A stretch of 50,921 nt of DNA from positions 1-50,921 of the forward strand of contig CALBEF010000096.1 in NCBI GenBank assembly GCA_937927775.1, written 5' to 3'. The DNA is from an uncultured Anaerolineae bacterium. Its GTDB lineage: Bacteria; Chloroflexota; Anaerolineae; J036; Brachytrichaceae. The translations under genes were made by a program, and so were the position numbers. Under the pieces are notes generated by a model. It was not told where the DNA came from, did not search any database, and saw only the letters and a program-made list of their open reading frames with translations. Every line of letters begins with the position of its first letter. The stretch's first letter is position 1. Positions 10,584 to 19,479 of the stretch are shown here, piece by piece.

Positions 10584-12040
10584 TACGTGGTTCCTTTGGG
10601 GCCATCCTCCAGCAAAACGCCGATTTCAGCCAACTGATTGCGGATGGCGTCGGCGCGGGCATAGTCTTTGGCCTTGCGCGCTTCGAGGCGCATGTCGATG
10701 AGCATCTGGATCAGCTTGCGCTCGCGCTCGGCGCTGCCGGCGCCCGTGCCGCTTTCGCCGGCGCGCACGATTCCCAGCACGTCGCCGCCCAGTTCGTTGT
10801 AAACGGCGATGGCCTGCTCCAGCACGATGCGGGAAGCTGTGCCGTCGTCGATGGCGGCGTTGATGTCTTTACTCATCTCAAACAGAGCAGACAGCGCCAG
10901 CGGGGCGTTGAAGTCGTCGTTCATGGCGCTGGTGAAGCGCATACGGTGCTGGTCGATGAGATCAACCAGCCGGCCTGAAGTTGCGTCATCGGCGGCATGG
11001 TTGCCGCCGTTCGCAGTCGCCAGGCGCAGCGCGTCGCGCGCGCGCTGGGCGGCTATTGCGATGCGCTCCGCGCCTTTCGTGGCCGCGTCGAGGGCTGCCG
11101 CGCTGTAATCGGCCGGGCTGCGATACAGGCCGGACAGGATGAACAGGCGCAGGGCTTCCGGCTTGTATTGCCTGAGCGCGTCCTTGATGGTCACAAAGTT
11201 GCCCAGCGACTTGCTCATCTTCACGCCATCGACCAGCAGGGTGCCGGTGAGCATCCAGTAATTGGCGAACGGCACGCCATTGGCGGCTTCGCTCTGGGCG
11301 ATCTCGCACTCGTTGTGCGGGAAGATGTTGTCCACGCCGCCGCCGTGAATGTCGAAGTTCGGGCCGAGGTATTTGGTGCTCATGGCCGAGCATTCGATGT
11401 GCCAGCCGGGGTAGCCGCGCCCCCAGGGCGAGGGCCATTGCAGCACATGGTTCTCCGGCGCTTTGATCCACAAGGCGAAGTCCATCGGGTGGCGCTTCTC
11501 GTCGCGCACCGCCACGCGCTTGCCGGCCTCCATCTCCTCGACGCGCCGCCCGCTGAGCTTGCCATACTCCCCGAACCGCTCCACGCTGTAGTACACCGAG
11601 CCGTTGACCTCGTAGGCAAATCCTTTCGCCAGCAGGCGCTGGATCATTTCGATCTGCTCGGGAATGTGCGCGCTGGCGCGCGGGGAAATATCGGGGCGCG
11701 TTACCCCCAGCGCGTCCATGTCCTCGAAGTATGAGCGCATGTAGCGCTCGACGATCTCCATTGGCTCGACCCGTTCGCGCCGGGCGCCTTTGAGGATGCG
11801 ATCCTCGCCGTCGTCCAACAGGTGGCCAACGTCGGTGATGTTCTGCACGTAGCGCACTTTGTAGCCGCTATAGCGCAGCCAGCGCACCACGACGTCGAAC
11901 GACACATACGTTTTTGCGTGGCCGAGGTGCGAGTTGTCGTACACCGTTGGCCCGCACACGTACAGGGTGACGTAGTCTTCGTGGATGGGTTTGAAGACTT
12001 CCTTGTCGCGCGACAGGACATTGTAGATGGTCAGGCTCAT
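10568..12040 (-). CDS. cysS: Cysteinyl-tRNA synthetase
   Basis: 490 residues, full length. Charges tRNA-Cys. The zinc ligand C29 in YVCGPTVYD, the HIGH-class motif HLGH at 38-41, GWHIECSAM with a second zinc cysteine, HNECEIAQ and KMSKSLGN are all present in order. The C-terminus ends inside the repeat tract, so its final few residues and stop codon come from repeat units. A seven-base-period repeat (cagtagt words, about 12045-12076) also lies directly before the ATG. Confidence 0.97.
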
Positions 12041-12144
12041 TGTTCAGTGGTCAGTAGTCAGTAGCCGGTAGTCAGAAGGCGATGAGTGTGTCGGTCGGGA
12101 TGGGTGTCTGGCGCCCGCGTGATTCGCTTTGGCAAGGTCATATT

Positions 12145-13245
12145 CTAACCGTTCATGGCGGATTGGTCGCCGGCCGGCCTGGCGAAGATCATGCGCCCGG
12201 CCGCGGTTTGCAGCACCTTCGTCACCGTGACGTTGACGTTCTCATTCAGCCGGTCGCGGCCATCCTCGACCACGACCATGGTTCCGTCGTCCAGGTAGCC
12301 AACGCCCTGGCCGGCCTCCTTGCCTTCCTGGATGATCCTGATTGCCAGCGACTCGCCGGGCAGCAGCACAGACTTGACGGCGTTGGCCAGCTCGTTGATG
12401 TTCAGCACCGTCACGCCCTGCAAGGTTGCCACCTTGTTCAGGTTGAAGTCGTTGGTCATGACCGGGCATTTCCACTGCTTGGCGAGGAGCACCAGCTTTT
12501 CATCAACATCACGAGCCGAGTTCAGGTCGGCGTCCGAGATGGTGACCATGTCCGGCCACTCCCGCCGCATACGTTTCAGCACTTCCAGCCCCCGGCGCCC
12601 GCGCCCGCGTCGCAGAGCATCGGAGGAATCGGCTACCCGTTGCACTTCGCTCAGCACGAAGCGCGGCACGATCAGCCTGCCACGCACGAAGCCGGTGGCG
12701 ATGATATCGGCAATCCGTCCATCGATGATGGCGCTGGTGTCGAGCAGGATGCGTTCGTCGCTCGCTGCGCTCCCGGCCTCGATCTCATCGTGCCTGTTGC
12801 CCGGAATCCTGATATTGAGGATGGTGAAGAACTCCCGATACCGCACGTTCATGACGACGACGCCGATATAGGCGAATACCACGGCGCATAACAGCGGGAG
12901 CACTTGCCGGAATGGGTCAGGCAACAGGGCAAGCGGAAAAGCCAGCAGGGCGGCGATCAGCAGGCCGGTGGCAAACCCCATGAAGTCGGCGATGATCTGC
13001 ACGCCGCTGGCCCGGCTGACCTGGTCGATGAATGTGTTGACCGGCCGGCTCAGCAGGGCCGGCAGGAGCAGAAATGCCACAATTCCCGGCACAAGAGCCA
13101 TTGTCAGGTGGACAACGACTGTGTTGTTGAGAGGGTCGGGCAGGTCTGTGTAGGGGATGAGGTCGGCAACATACCAGCCGGTGAGCGCGAAAAGAATGCT
13201 GCCTGCGGCGCGCAGGAAGAGAATCAGCGAAGACGGGACGCGCAT
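12145..13245 (-). CDS. Membrane protein with PIN and TRAM domains (YacL-like)
   Basis: 366 residues. About four hydrophobic segments fill residues 1-135 (ILFLRAAGSILFALTGW, TMALVPGIVAFLLLPALL, FATGLLIAALLAFPLALL, LLCAVVFAYIGVVV). A PIN nuclease-like domain follows with LLDTSAIIDGRI near 167, SEVQRVADSSD, DVDEKLV and MTNDFNLN, giving the expected acidic residues. A TRAM domain at about 290-355 (GESLAIRIIQEGKEAGQGVG) should bind RNA. This architecture is widespread in Gram-positive bacteria and Chloroflexota; its target is unknown. The start has GGGAGGTG seven bases upstream. Divergent from the DUF3090 gene across a 239-base gap. Confidence 0.9.
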   Translation of the reverse strand: MRVPSSLILFLRAAGSILFALTGWYVADLIPYTDLPDPLNNTVVVHLTMALVPGIVAFLLLPALLSRPVNTFIDQVSRASGVQIIADFMGFATGLLIAALLAFPLALLPDPFRQVLPLLCAVVFAYIGVVVMNVRYREFFTILNIRIPGNRHDEIEAGSAASDERILLDTSAIIDGRIADIIATGFVRGRLIVPRFVLSEVQRVADSSDALRRGRGRRGLEVLKRMRREWPDMVTISDADLNSARDVDEKLVLLAKQWKCPVMTNDFNLNKVATLQGVTVLNINELANAVKSVLLPGESLAIRIIQEGKEAGQGVGYLDDGTMVVVEDGRDRLNENVNVTVTKVLQTAAGRMIFARPAGDQSAMNG

Positions 13246-13484
13246 GGCTCACCTCCCGCGGGTGGCGCTGTAGCGTATGTCGGGGATCAATCGGTCTGTG
13301 TTGTGGCAAGCGTTGTTGTGAGTCGCGCGGGCAGGCGTCGGGAAAGCGCCCGGATTCTCACCGGGCCTGTGTATCTGGCTTAAGACAGGATAAAGCAAAC
13401 GCATGGATGATTCCTCACGAGAATAAAGCCGGGAAAATCGGACGAATGATGATCCGATACTATCACAAGGTGTAAAATCCTCCC

Positions 13485-14024
13485 ATGCCAAAACGCGTCA
13501 TCGAGCTGAACCCGGTCTATCGCATCACGGCGGATGCGATCGGGGAGCCGGGCAATCGGACCTTCTACATGCAGGCGCGCAAGGGCGCCTCGCTCGTCAC
13601 GCTGCTGTGCGAAAAAGAACAGGTGCGGGCCTTGTCCGAGGCTATCCAGCAGATGCTCGAAGAACTGAAAACCAAGTACCCCAAAGGCGCCAACTACATG
13701 CAGTTGCAAATGGATATGTCGTTGGAAGAGCCGCTGACGCCCGACTTCCGCATCGGCCAGATGGGGCTTGGCTATGATGAGGACAACGATTTGGTGGTCA
13801 TCGTTGCCCGCGAACTGTTGCCGGAGGATGTGGACGAGGAGGAGGCTTCGGTCGCGCGCCTGTTTTGCTCTCGCGCGCAGATCGACGCCATGGCTCGGCA
13901 TGCGCTGGAAGTTGTGGCTCGAGGCCGGCCAATCTGCCCCCTGTGCGGCCAGCCAATCGACAAGAATGCCGCCCATTTTTGCCCGCGCAGCAACGGGCAC
14001 GCCGACGAACTGGTGACGGCCTGA
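13485..14024 (+). CDS. DUF3090 family protein
   Basis: 179 residues. The C-terminus has the family hallmark CPLCGQPIDKNAAHFCPRSNGH, a likely zinc site, after an alpha/beta domain that contains RTFYMQARKGASLVTLLCEKEQV. No enzymatic activity is established for the family. It occurs in actinobacteria and Chloroflexota together with the SCO1664-like protein, which also follows here 43 bases later. A TAAAAT-like box at about 13471 sits very close to the ATG and no Shine-Dalgarno is seen, so translation may be leaderless. Confidence 0.9.
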   Translation: MPKRVIELNPVYRITADAIGEPGNRTFYMQARKGASLVTLLCEKEQVRALSEAIQQMLEELKTKYPKGANYMQLQMDMSLEEPLTPDFRIGQMGLGYDEDNDLVVIVARELLPEDVDEEEASVARLFCSRAQIDAMARHALEVVARGRPICPLCGQPIDKNAAHFCPRSNGHADELVTA

Positions 14025-14067
14025 CGCCACAGAGTGCGTGCTCGGGCCGGGAAGTGCGTGATGAGAA

Positions 14068-14841
14068 ATGGGAGAGAGTCAGCCCGCCACTGAGAGTGTG
14101 TTGCGCCGTTTGCATAGCGGGACGCTGGAATCGCTGGGGTTGCTGCCGTGGAGTTCCAACTACACCTTCCTGGTGAAGGTTGCCCCTGATTCGGACAGGG
14201 CCGGCAGGCAGGATGACGACGGCGAAGACGGCGAGTTGCTTGCCGTCTACAAACCCCGGCGGGGAGAGGCGCCTCTGTGGGATTTCCCCGAAGGCACCCT
14301 GTGTCTGCGCGAGCTGGCGGCCTATCTGGTCAGCGTCTCGCTGGGCTGGGATCTGGTTCCGCCGACCGTCCTGCGCAACGGGCCGCACGGCTTTGGCTCG
14401 GTGCAGTTGTTCATCGAGAACGACCCCGATCAGCATTTCTTCACCTTTCGTGAAGACCCGGCCAATTGCGACGCGCTCAGGCGGCTGGCCGCGTTCGACC
14501 TCATCACCAATAACGCAGATCGCAAGAGCGGGCATTGCCTGCTCGGCAAAGATGGCCGCGTGTGGGCCATTGACCATGGCATCACGTTCAACGCCGACTA
14601 CAAGCTGCGCACGGTGATCTGGGACTTCGCCGGCCAGCCGATTCCAGACGACATGCTCGACGATCTGCGGCGCTTGCGCGCCGAGATCGAACCCCGGCGG
14701 GTGTTGGGCAAGGCCCTGCGCGGGCTGCTCGACGACGCCGAGATCGCCGCATTTGCGCGTCGCATCGAAGGTCTGCTCAAAATCAAAACTTTCCCCGGCC
14801 CCAGCCGCGCGCAGCGCAGCATTCCCTGGCCGCCGGTCTAG
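14068..14841 (+). CDS. SCO1664 family protein (PI3/4-kinase-like fold)
   Basis: 257 residues. The order YKPRRGEAPLWDFPEGTLC, then DLITNNADRKSGHCLLG, then WAIDHGITFN fits the SCO1664/TIGR03843 family, which has a remote kinase-like fold: a nucleotide lysine in YKP, catalytic N-x-DR, and a metal aspartate in IDHG. The substrate is unknown. In actinobacteria the usual third partner is a histidine-phosphatase-like phosphomutase; it is not present next to this pair. The start codon is uncertain, since no strong Shine-Dalgarno is seen. Confidence 0.85.
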   Translation: MGESQPATESVLRRLHSGTLESLGLLPWSSNYTFLVKVAPDSDRAGRQDDDGEDGELLAVYKPRRGEAPLWDFPEGTLCLRELAAYLVSVSLGWDLVPPTVLRNGPHGFGSVQLFIENDPDQHFFTFREDPANCDALRRLAAFDLITNNADRKSGHCLLGKDGRVWAIDHGITFNADYKLRTVIWDFAGQPIPDDMLDDLRRLRAEIEPRRVLGKALRGLLDDAEIAAFARRIEGLLKIKTFPGPSRAQRSIPWPPV

Positions 14842-14939
14842 CGCCGGCTCTGGGCGCTGGCTGCCTTGTCTGTGGGCCTGCAAAGGCGCATCACAGGACT
14901 GGCATCGACGCCCCGCGCCATACACCTGAAGTTGATCTG

Positions 14940-16283
14940 ATGAAGTTTTCCGAACCGAACAGAGGCCGGCGCCGCGCCGGCCCATGGCTGGTGGTTGTGA
15001 TCGCTGTCGCCCTGGCGCTGATTGTGCTGCCGGCGGCGGCTGTGCTGGCGTTGAATGTCGCCACGCATCTCACCCGTCAGCTCAACATGGTGGTCAGCGG
15101 CAGCGCGCAGCCGGCGACAATGGCGCCGGTTCTCTCGCTGAACGACATCAGCCGCTGGCAGGGATCTGAGCGGGTGAACATTTTGCTCATGGGGATCGAT
15201 CAGCGCCCCGATGAGGATTCAGAATCCACCCGCACCGACACCCTGATCCTGCTCAGTGTCGATCCACAATCGGGGAATGCCGGCATGATGAGCATTCCCC
15301 GCGACCTGTACGTGCCGCTGCCCAATCGCGGCCAGGATCGCATCAACACGGCGCACGTATATGGCGGCCCCCGGCTGGCCATGCAGGCTGTCGAGTACAA
15401 CTTCGGCATTCCCGTCCACCATTTCGCGCGCGTCAATTTCAACGCCCTGGTCAAACTTGTTGATCTGGTGGGCGGCATTGATATCTACGTCCATCAGGAC
15501 ATCAACGATCAGGCATTTCCCGATGACCGCTATGGCTATGATCCGTTTGTGATGAGCGCCGGCTGGCATCGCATGGACGGCGCGACCGCCCTGAAGTACG
15601 CGCGCACCCGGCACGGCTCCAGCGACTTCGAGCGTATGCGCCGCCAGCAGCAGGTCATCATGGCCCTGCGCGACGCCGTGCTGAACACCGACGCGGTGAC
15701 GAAAGTGCTGCCCAATGCGCCGCAGATTCTGACGACGCTGCAGGATTCGATCCGCACCGATCTCAGCCCGCTCGAAGTCGCGCAACTGGCCATGCTGGCG
15801 AAAGACATTCCCCAGGACAGGATTGCGCGCGTGGTCATCGACGAAACGTCGGTGCAGGCATGGACGACGCCGCAGGGTGGCAGCGTGTTGATCCCCATCC
15901 GCGACCGGCTGCGCGAGTTGCGCGAGAAGCTCTACAACCCGCCCCCGCCCGAACCGGTTGACACAGTCAACGCCACGCCCGAGGCGGGCCGCGTCGCGGT
16001 GCACAACGGCACCCAGACGAAGGGTCTGGCCGCCGCCGCCAAAGCCTGGCTGGAAGGCCAGGGCTTCACGGTGGTTGAAGTGGGCAATGCCGTGGGCGAC
16101 TATCCGAGAACCGTCATCATTGATTACAAGGGCCGGCCGGCCTATACCGCCCGGCTGGCTGCCGCGCTGGGTCTGCCGGTGTCGGTTGTGGTGACGCAGC
16201 CCGACGCCGCGCAACCGCTCGACGCGCTGGTGATTCTGGGCGAGGACTTTCAGGTTCCATCTGCCATCGCGCCGGCCCCCTGA
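14940..16283 (+). CDS. LytR-CpsA-Psr (LCP) family protein with LytR_C domain
   Basis: 447 residues. One membrane segment at about 15-38 is followed by an extracellular LCP domain with NILLMGIDQRP, ESTRTDTLILLS, SIPRDLYV and INTAHVYGG, the pyrophosphate and metal binding elements of ligases that attach polymers to peptidoglycan. ALKYARTRHGSSDFERMRRQQ is the second conserved arginine block. A C-terminal LytR_C domain at about 345-430 (VAVHNGTQTKGLAAAAKAWL) is also present. Typical of bacteria without an LPS outer membrane. It lies alone between SCO1664 and galT. Confidence 0.93.
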   Translation: MKFSEPNRGRRRAGPWLVVVIAVALALIVLPAAAVLALNVATHLTRQLNMVVSGSAQPATMAPVLSLNDISRWQGSERVNILLMGIDQRPDEDSESTRTDTLILLSVDPQSGNAGMMSIPRDLYVPLPNRGQDRINTAHVYGGPRLAMQAVEYNFGIPVHHFARVNFNALVKLVDLVGGIDIYVHQDINDQAFPDDRYGYDPFVMSAGWHRMDGATALKYARTRHGSSDFERMRRQQQVIMALRDAVLNTDAVTKVLPNAPQILTTLQDSIRTDLSPLEVAQLAMLAKDIPQDRIARVVIDETSVQAWTTPQGGSVLIPIRDRLRELREKLYNPPPPEPVDTVNATPEAGRVAVHNGTQTKGLAAAAKAWLEGQGFTVVEVGNAVGDYPRTVIIDYKGRPAYTARLAAALGLPVSVVVTQPDAAQPLDALVILGEDFQVPSAIAPAP

Positions 16284-16313
16284 CCGCGCCACACTCATCT
16301 CATCAGGAGCATC

Positions 16314-17462
16314 ATGAGCCAATCCCGCCCGACACGGCCCCACCGCCGCTACAACCCGTTGACCGATGAGTGGATTCTGGTGTCGCCACAACGGGCTACC
16401 CGGCCCTGGCTCGGCGCTGTTGAGAAGCGGCCCGCCGCGCAACTGCCGTCCTACGACCCGAAGTGCTATCTGTGCCCCGGCAACACGCGCGCCAACGGCG
16501 TTGTCAACCCGCCCTACACCGGCGTGTATGTGTTCGACAATGACTTCCCCGCGCTCCTGCCGGCGGAGGGGCAGGGGAGTGAGGAAGCAGCAGAGGAGCA
16601 TGATGCATCTGCGTCTGCTGCTCCGCTCCTCCGCTCTTCTGCCGAGTCCGGCGTGTGCCGGGTGATTTGCTTTTCGCCGCGCCACGATCTGACGCTGGCG
16701 GAGTTGCCGGCGACGCAGATTCGCGCGGTGGTGGACACATGGGTGGCGCAGTGCGAGGAGCTGGGCGCGCGCAACGACATCACCTATGTGCAGCTCTTCG
16801 AGAACAAGGGCGAGATCATGGGGTGCAGCAATCCGCACCCGCACGGCCAGTTGTGGGCCAGTCGCGGCCTGCCGACCGAGCCGGCCAAAGAACAGCGCGC
16901 CCAACTTGCCTGGCTGAACAGACATCATCCCTCAGACGCTCTTCAATCCGCAATCGTCAATCCGCAATCATCAATTCCCGACCGTTCGCCGCTTCTGCTG
17001 GACTATCTCGACGTCGAGCGCCGCGAAGGCTTGCGCCTCATCTTTGAGAACGAGCACTTCACCTGCCTCACGCCCTACTGGGCGGTGTGGCCGTTCGAGA
17101 CGATGATCCTGCCGCGCCGGCATGTCCGGCGCATTGTCGAGTTGACGCCGGTCGAGCGCGACAGCCTGGCTGACGCCCTCAAGCGCATGACCACGCGCTA
17201 CGACAATCTGTTCGAGGTCTCCTTCCCCTACACGATGGGCGTGCATCAGGCCCCTTACGACGGCGAAGCCCACGACGAGTGGCAGATGCATCTGCATTTT
17301 TACCCGCCGCTGCTGCGCTCGGCCACGGTGCGCAAGTTCATGGTCGGCTACGAGATGCTGGCGCAGCCGCAGCGCGACCTCACCGCCGAGCAGGCTGCCG
17401 AACGGCTGCGGGGGGTGAGTGAGGTAAGGTTTGCCCAGGAGGCGCCTCCATGCGAGCCTTGA
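16314..17462 (+). CDS. galT: Galactose-1-phosphate uridylyltransferase
   Basis: 382 residues. Transfers UMP from UDP-glucose to galactose 1-phosphate in the Leloir pathway. The active-site loop NPHPHGQ is at 173-179, with H177 as the nucleophile; the zinc cysteines CYLCPG and the late histidine pair in [14 protein letters not shown] are present. AGGAG precedes the ATG. Two non-family insertions are visible. Residues about 83-108 ([19 protein letters not shown]) form a low-complexity acidic stretch. Residues about 210-222 are encoded by five seven-base repeat units. Both fall between core strands, so activity is probably kept. The last 13 bases overlap the next small gene. Confidence 0.93.
   Translation: MSQSRPTRPHRRYNPLTDEWILVSPQRATRPWLGAVEKRPAAQLPSYDPKCYLCPGNTRANGVVNPPYTGVYVFDNDFPALLPAEGQGSEEAAEEHDASASAAPLLRSSAESGVCRVICFSPRHDLTLAELPATQIRAVVDTWVAQCEELGARNDITYVQLFENKGEIMGCSNPHPHGQLWASRGLPTEPAKEQRAQLAWLNRHHPSDALQSAIVNPQSSIPDRSPLLLDYLDVERREGLRLIFENEHFTCLTPYWAVWPFETMILPRRHVRRIVELTPVERDSLADALKRMTTRYDNLFEVSFPYTMGVHQAPYDGEAHDEWQMHLHFYPPLLRSATVRKFMVGYEMLAQPQRDLTAEQAAERLRGVSEVRFAQEAPPCEP
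16944..16978 (+). repeat. Heptamer repeat inserted in the galT coding frame
   Basis: Five consecutive seven-base units: caatccg, caatcgt, caatccg, caatcat, caattcc. They match the style and wording of the intergenic repeats at 10440-10583 and 19419-19460, but here they are translated (roughly [12 protein letters not shown]). 35 bases is not a multiple of three, so flanking bases must restore the frame. Confidence 0.85.
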
Positions 17463-17668
17463 CTGGCATGTACAAGGGAAATCGGCTAATACAGCTTCTT
17501 GAGGAAGTTGATCTTCCACCTGATGCGGAGGTTTACATTCTGCTGCCCGATCCCGAAGATGAAATCGTGATGCGCAGCGAAATGAAGAAGGTTGCCGAAG
17601 CATCGTTTGCCAGACTTTGGAGCTACAGCGGAGATGATGTCTGGAATGAGTACCTGTCAGCAGCGTGA
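17450..17668 (+). CDS. Probable antitoxin of a MazF-type pair
   Basis: 72 residues. The N-terminus reads [29 protein letters not shown], the layout of short AbrB/MazE-like or DUF104-like antitoxins in which a beta-hairpin DNA-binding half is followed by an acidic, helical toxin-binding half ([20 protein letters not shown]). AGGAGG lies eight bases before the ATG. It overlaps galT by 13 bases and the toxin frame by 23. Assigned mainly from size, position and the toxin next to it. Confidence 0.6.
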   Translation: MRALTGMYKGNRLIQLLEEVDLPPDAEVYILLPDPEDEIVMRSEMKKVAEASFARLWSYSGDDVWNEYLSAA

Positions 17669-17997
17669 TATTGTGCTGGTGCCCTTTCCTTTCTCCGATC
17701 TCTCCAGCGCAAAAGTCAGGCCGGTGCTGGTTTTGTCGAACGACTCCTACAATCCCCATTCAGCCGATATTTTGGTCTGCGGAATCACGACCAATCTATC
17801 CCCCGGCCCATATTCAGAGCTGGTAACAATGAACGACGTCGAAGTGCCCGGATCGCTTCGCTACATCAAGCAGGATCAAGGCCGATACGATAGCCTCTCT
17901 TGAGCAGTCTCTGGTGATTAAGCCGATTGCGCGCGTGAGAGTCCCCTTATTTCTCAGGGTGATCGCGCATGTGTCGAAGCTGGTTGCGTTGCCGTGA
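17646..17997 (+). pseudogene. MazF/PemK-type toxin, frameshifted
   Basis: The frame from ATG 17646 encodes [19 protein letters not shown], then KVRPVLVLSNDSYN and ILVCGITTNLSPGPYSELV: the RNase fold start, RPVLVLS and IT motifs of MazF toxins. This frame stops at 17901-17903 just after YIKQD. From 17878 the +1 frame continues the family pattern perfectly (KADTIASLEQSLVIKPIARV) to TGA 17995-17997. One extra base near 17876-17878 explains it. The intact protein would have about 116 residues, the normal size. Either the toxin is inactivated in this strain or the base is a sequencing error. Confidence 0.75.
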
Positions 17998-18075
17998 CGA
18001 AGTTCCAGAGTGTGACCCTGCCGCAGGTTTGCATGCCGGCGGCAATTTGTCCTTTTCTCGGCTGATCCGAACCTC

Positions 18076-19392
18076 TCACGCCGGCGCGTCCATCGCGTTG
18101 CCTGCCACCAGCACGTCGCGCGCGCCCACCAGCTTGACGCCGGCTTCCACATTCCCGGCGATCTGATTTCCCTGCGCCACGCTGTCGCGCGCCCGCTCGA
18201 TCAACATGCCGATGCGGTTGTCCACGATCGTGTTATCGCGCAGGGTGAAGTGGTGACAACGCATGGCCGGCTCTGTTGTCTGGCGCTCTGACCAGATGTG
18301 AATGCCCACTTCATGCCGCCGGAATGTGTTGTCGATGATCGCGGTGTCGTAGCTTTCGGCGCACTCGGGGAACCATTCGGTGAATGCCGGCTGCGCGCCG
18401 GTCCAGAACTGCGCGCCCTCGCCGTTGCGCTCGAACGTGTTGCCGGCGATGGTGTTGTGATGCCCGTGCTCGATGGCGACGCCGGCGATGCGGTTGCCTC
18501 GGATGCTGTTGCCCTCCACCCGTGTGTGGCTGGAGTAGCCCAGCCAGAAGCCGTAGTTGCAGTTGTCGGCCCGATTGTCGCGGAAGATGTTGCGCTGCGA
18601 GAAGGTGGCCTCGAACGCGATATTCGGACTGTTGCTGCCGTCGTTGCGCTCGAACACGTTGTCGTTGCACGGCGCTTTGATCTGATCCCTGTGAAAGCCG
18701 CCCAGGAAGACGCCGTCGCCGCTGCCGCGCAGCCGGTTGCGCCGGATGATGTTGCGCGACGAGCTGCACATGATGACCAGGCCGGCGGCGTCGGCCCCGT
18801 TGTGATAGCGTTCGCCGTCGGCCTGATAGCGGTAAATGCGGCAGCAGAAATCGGCCGTGTTGCGCTCGATCGTGTTCTCCGAAGACTCGTAGAGCAGGAT
18901 GCCGTAGCCGCTGTTGTATGAGGCGTTGTTGCCGCTGATCTCAACGTGGTTGCATCCATACAGCAGGATGCCGTTCTGCTGGTGCTGAAGGTCGTTGTTC
19001 GCCACGAAGCTGTCGATCACCCCGCTGAAGAACATGCCGCCGCCATAGGCCTGGCTGCGGTCGAGCCACACATCGAGAAACACGTCCGGCCCGGCCAGTT
19101 CGTGCGTGCGCGTCGCCTGGCAGCCTTCCACACGGATGTTCGCGCCGGCGTTCACCCAGATGCCGTGATAGAAACGCTCGAGGCGCAGATTGCGAATCGT
19201 CACCCCAGTGCGCTGGTTGACCGACACGCCGCGCCCGCGAAACCCCTCGCCGATGATGAGCGCCCCGTTGCCGTCCAGCGTGACGCCGTCGCGCACAATG
19301 TGCAGGCCGTTGGGCAGGTAATACACGCCCGGCTTCAGCGTCATATCCCGCGTGATCGTCATGCCATCTTCGGGAACGATCAACTCTGGCAT
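18076..19392 (-). CDS. Right-handed parallel beta-helix repeat protein
   Basis: 438 residues. About 15 coils carry the NosD/PbH1 pattern (N-x-I-x-x-N), for example GILLYGCNHVEISGNNASYN, ENTIERNTADF, NIFRDNRADNCNYGFWLG and NTIAGNTFERNGEGAQFW. The N-terminus MPELIVPEDGMTITRDMTLKPG has no signal peptide, so it may be cytoplasmic or released by another route. Such folds bind or cleave polysaccharides; no specific catalytic residues can be picked. It is alone on its strand, and divergent from rfbB across an 87-base gap of repeats. Substrate unknown. Confidence 0.85.
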   Translation of the reverse strand: MPELIVPEDGMTITRDMTLKPGVYYLPNGLHIVRDGVTLDGNGALIIGEGFRGRGVSVNQRTGVTIRNLRLERFYHGIWVNAGANIRVEGCQATRTHELAGPDVFLDVWLDRSQAYGGGMFFSGVIDSFVANNDLQHQQNGILLYGCNHVEISGNNASYNSGYGILLYESSENTIERNTADFCCRIYRYQADGERYHNGADAAGLVIMCSSSRNIIRRNRLRGSGDGVFLGGFHRDQIKAPCNDNVFERNDGSNSPNIAFEATFSQRNIFRDNRADNCNYGFWLGYSSHTRVEGNSIRGNRIAGVAIEHGHHNTIAGNTFERNGEGAQFWTGAQPAFTEWFPECAESYDTAIIDNTFRRHEVGIHIWSERQTTEPAMRCHHFTLRDNTIVDNRIGMLIERARDSVAQGNQIAGNVEAGVKLVGARDVLVAGNAMDAPA

Positions 19393-19418
19393 AGGTCTAT
19401 CTTACGCGCATCCCCCCT

Positions 19419-19460
19419 CAATCCACAATCCACAATCCAAAATCCAAAATCCAAAATCGT
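19419..19460. repeat. Heptamer repeat between the beta-helix gene and rfbB
   Basis: Six units: caatcca three times, aaatcca twice and aaatcgt. They occupy the divergent intergenic region and stop just before a TACAAT box. Confidence 0.9.
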
Positions 19461-19465
19461 CTTGA

Positions 19466-19471
19466 TACAAT
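19466..19471 (+). promoter_or_regulatory. Possible -10 box of rfbB
   Basis: TACAAT preceded by TTGA, nine bases before the GTG start of rfbB. If used, transcription would start at or next to the start codon, a leaderless mRNA. This agrees with the missing Shine-Dalgarno. The -35 region lies in the repeat. Confidence 0.35.
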
Positions 19472-19479
19472 CCCTGCTT

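Noticed and set aside
13335..13375. Cobalamin-riboswitch-like string on the minus strand (ggtgagaatccgggcg) before the PIN/TRAM gene
   Set aside because: Only one short block fits; the GCCACTG, GGGAA and CCCGC-ACTGT parts are absent, and the downstream gene has no link to B12.
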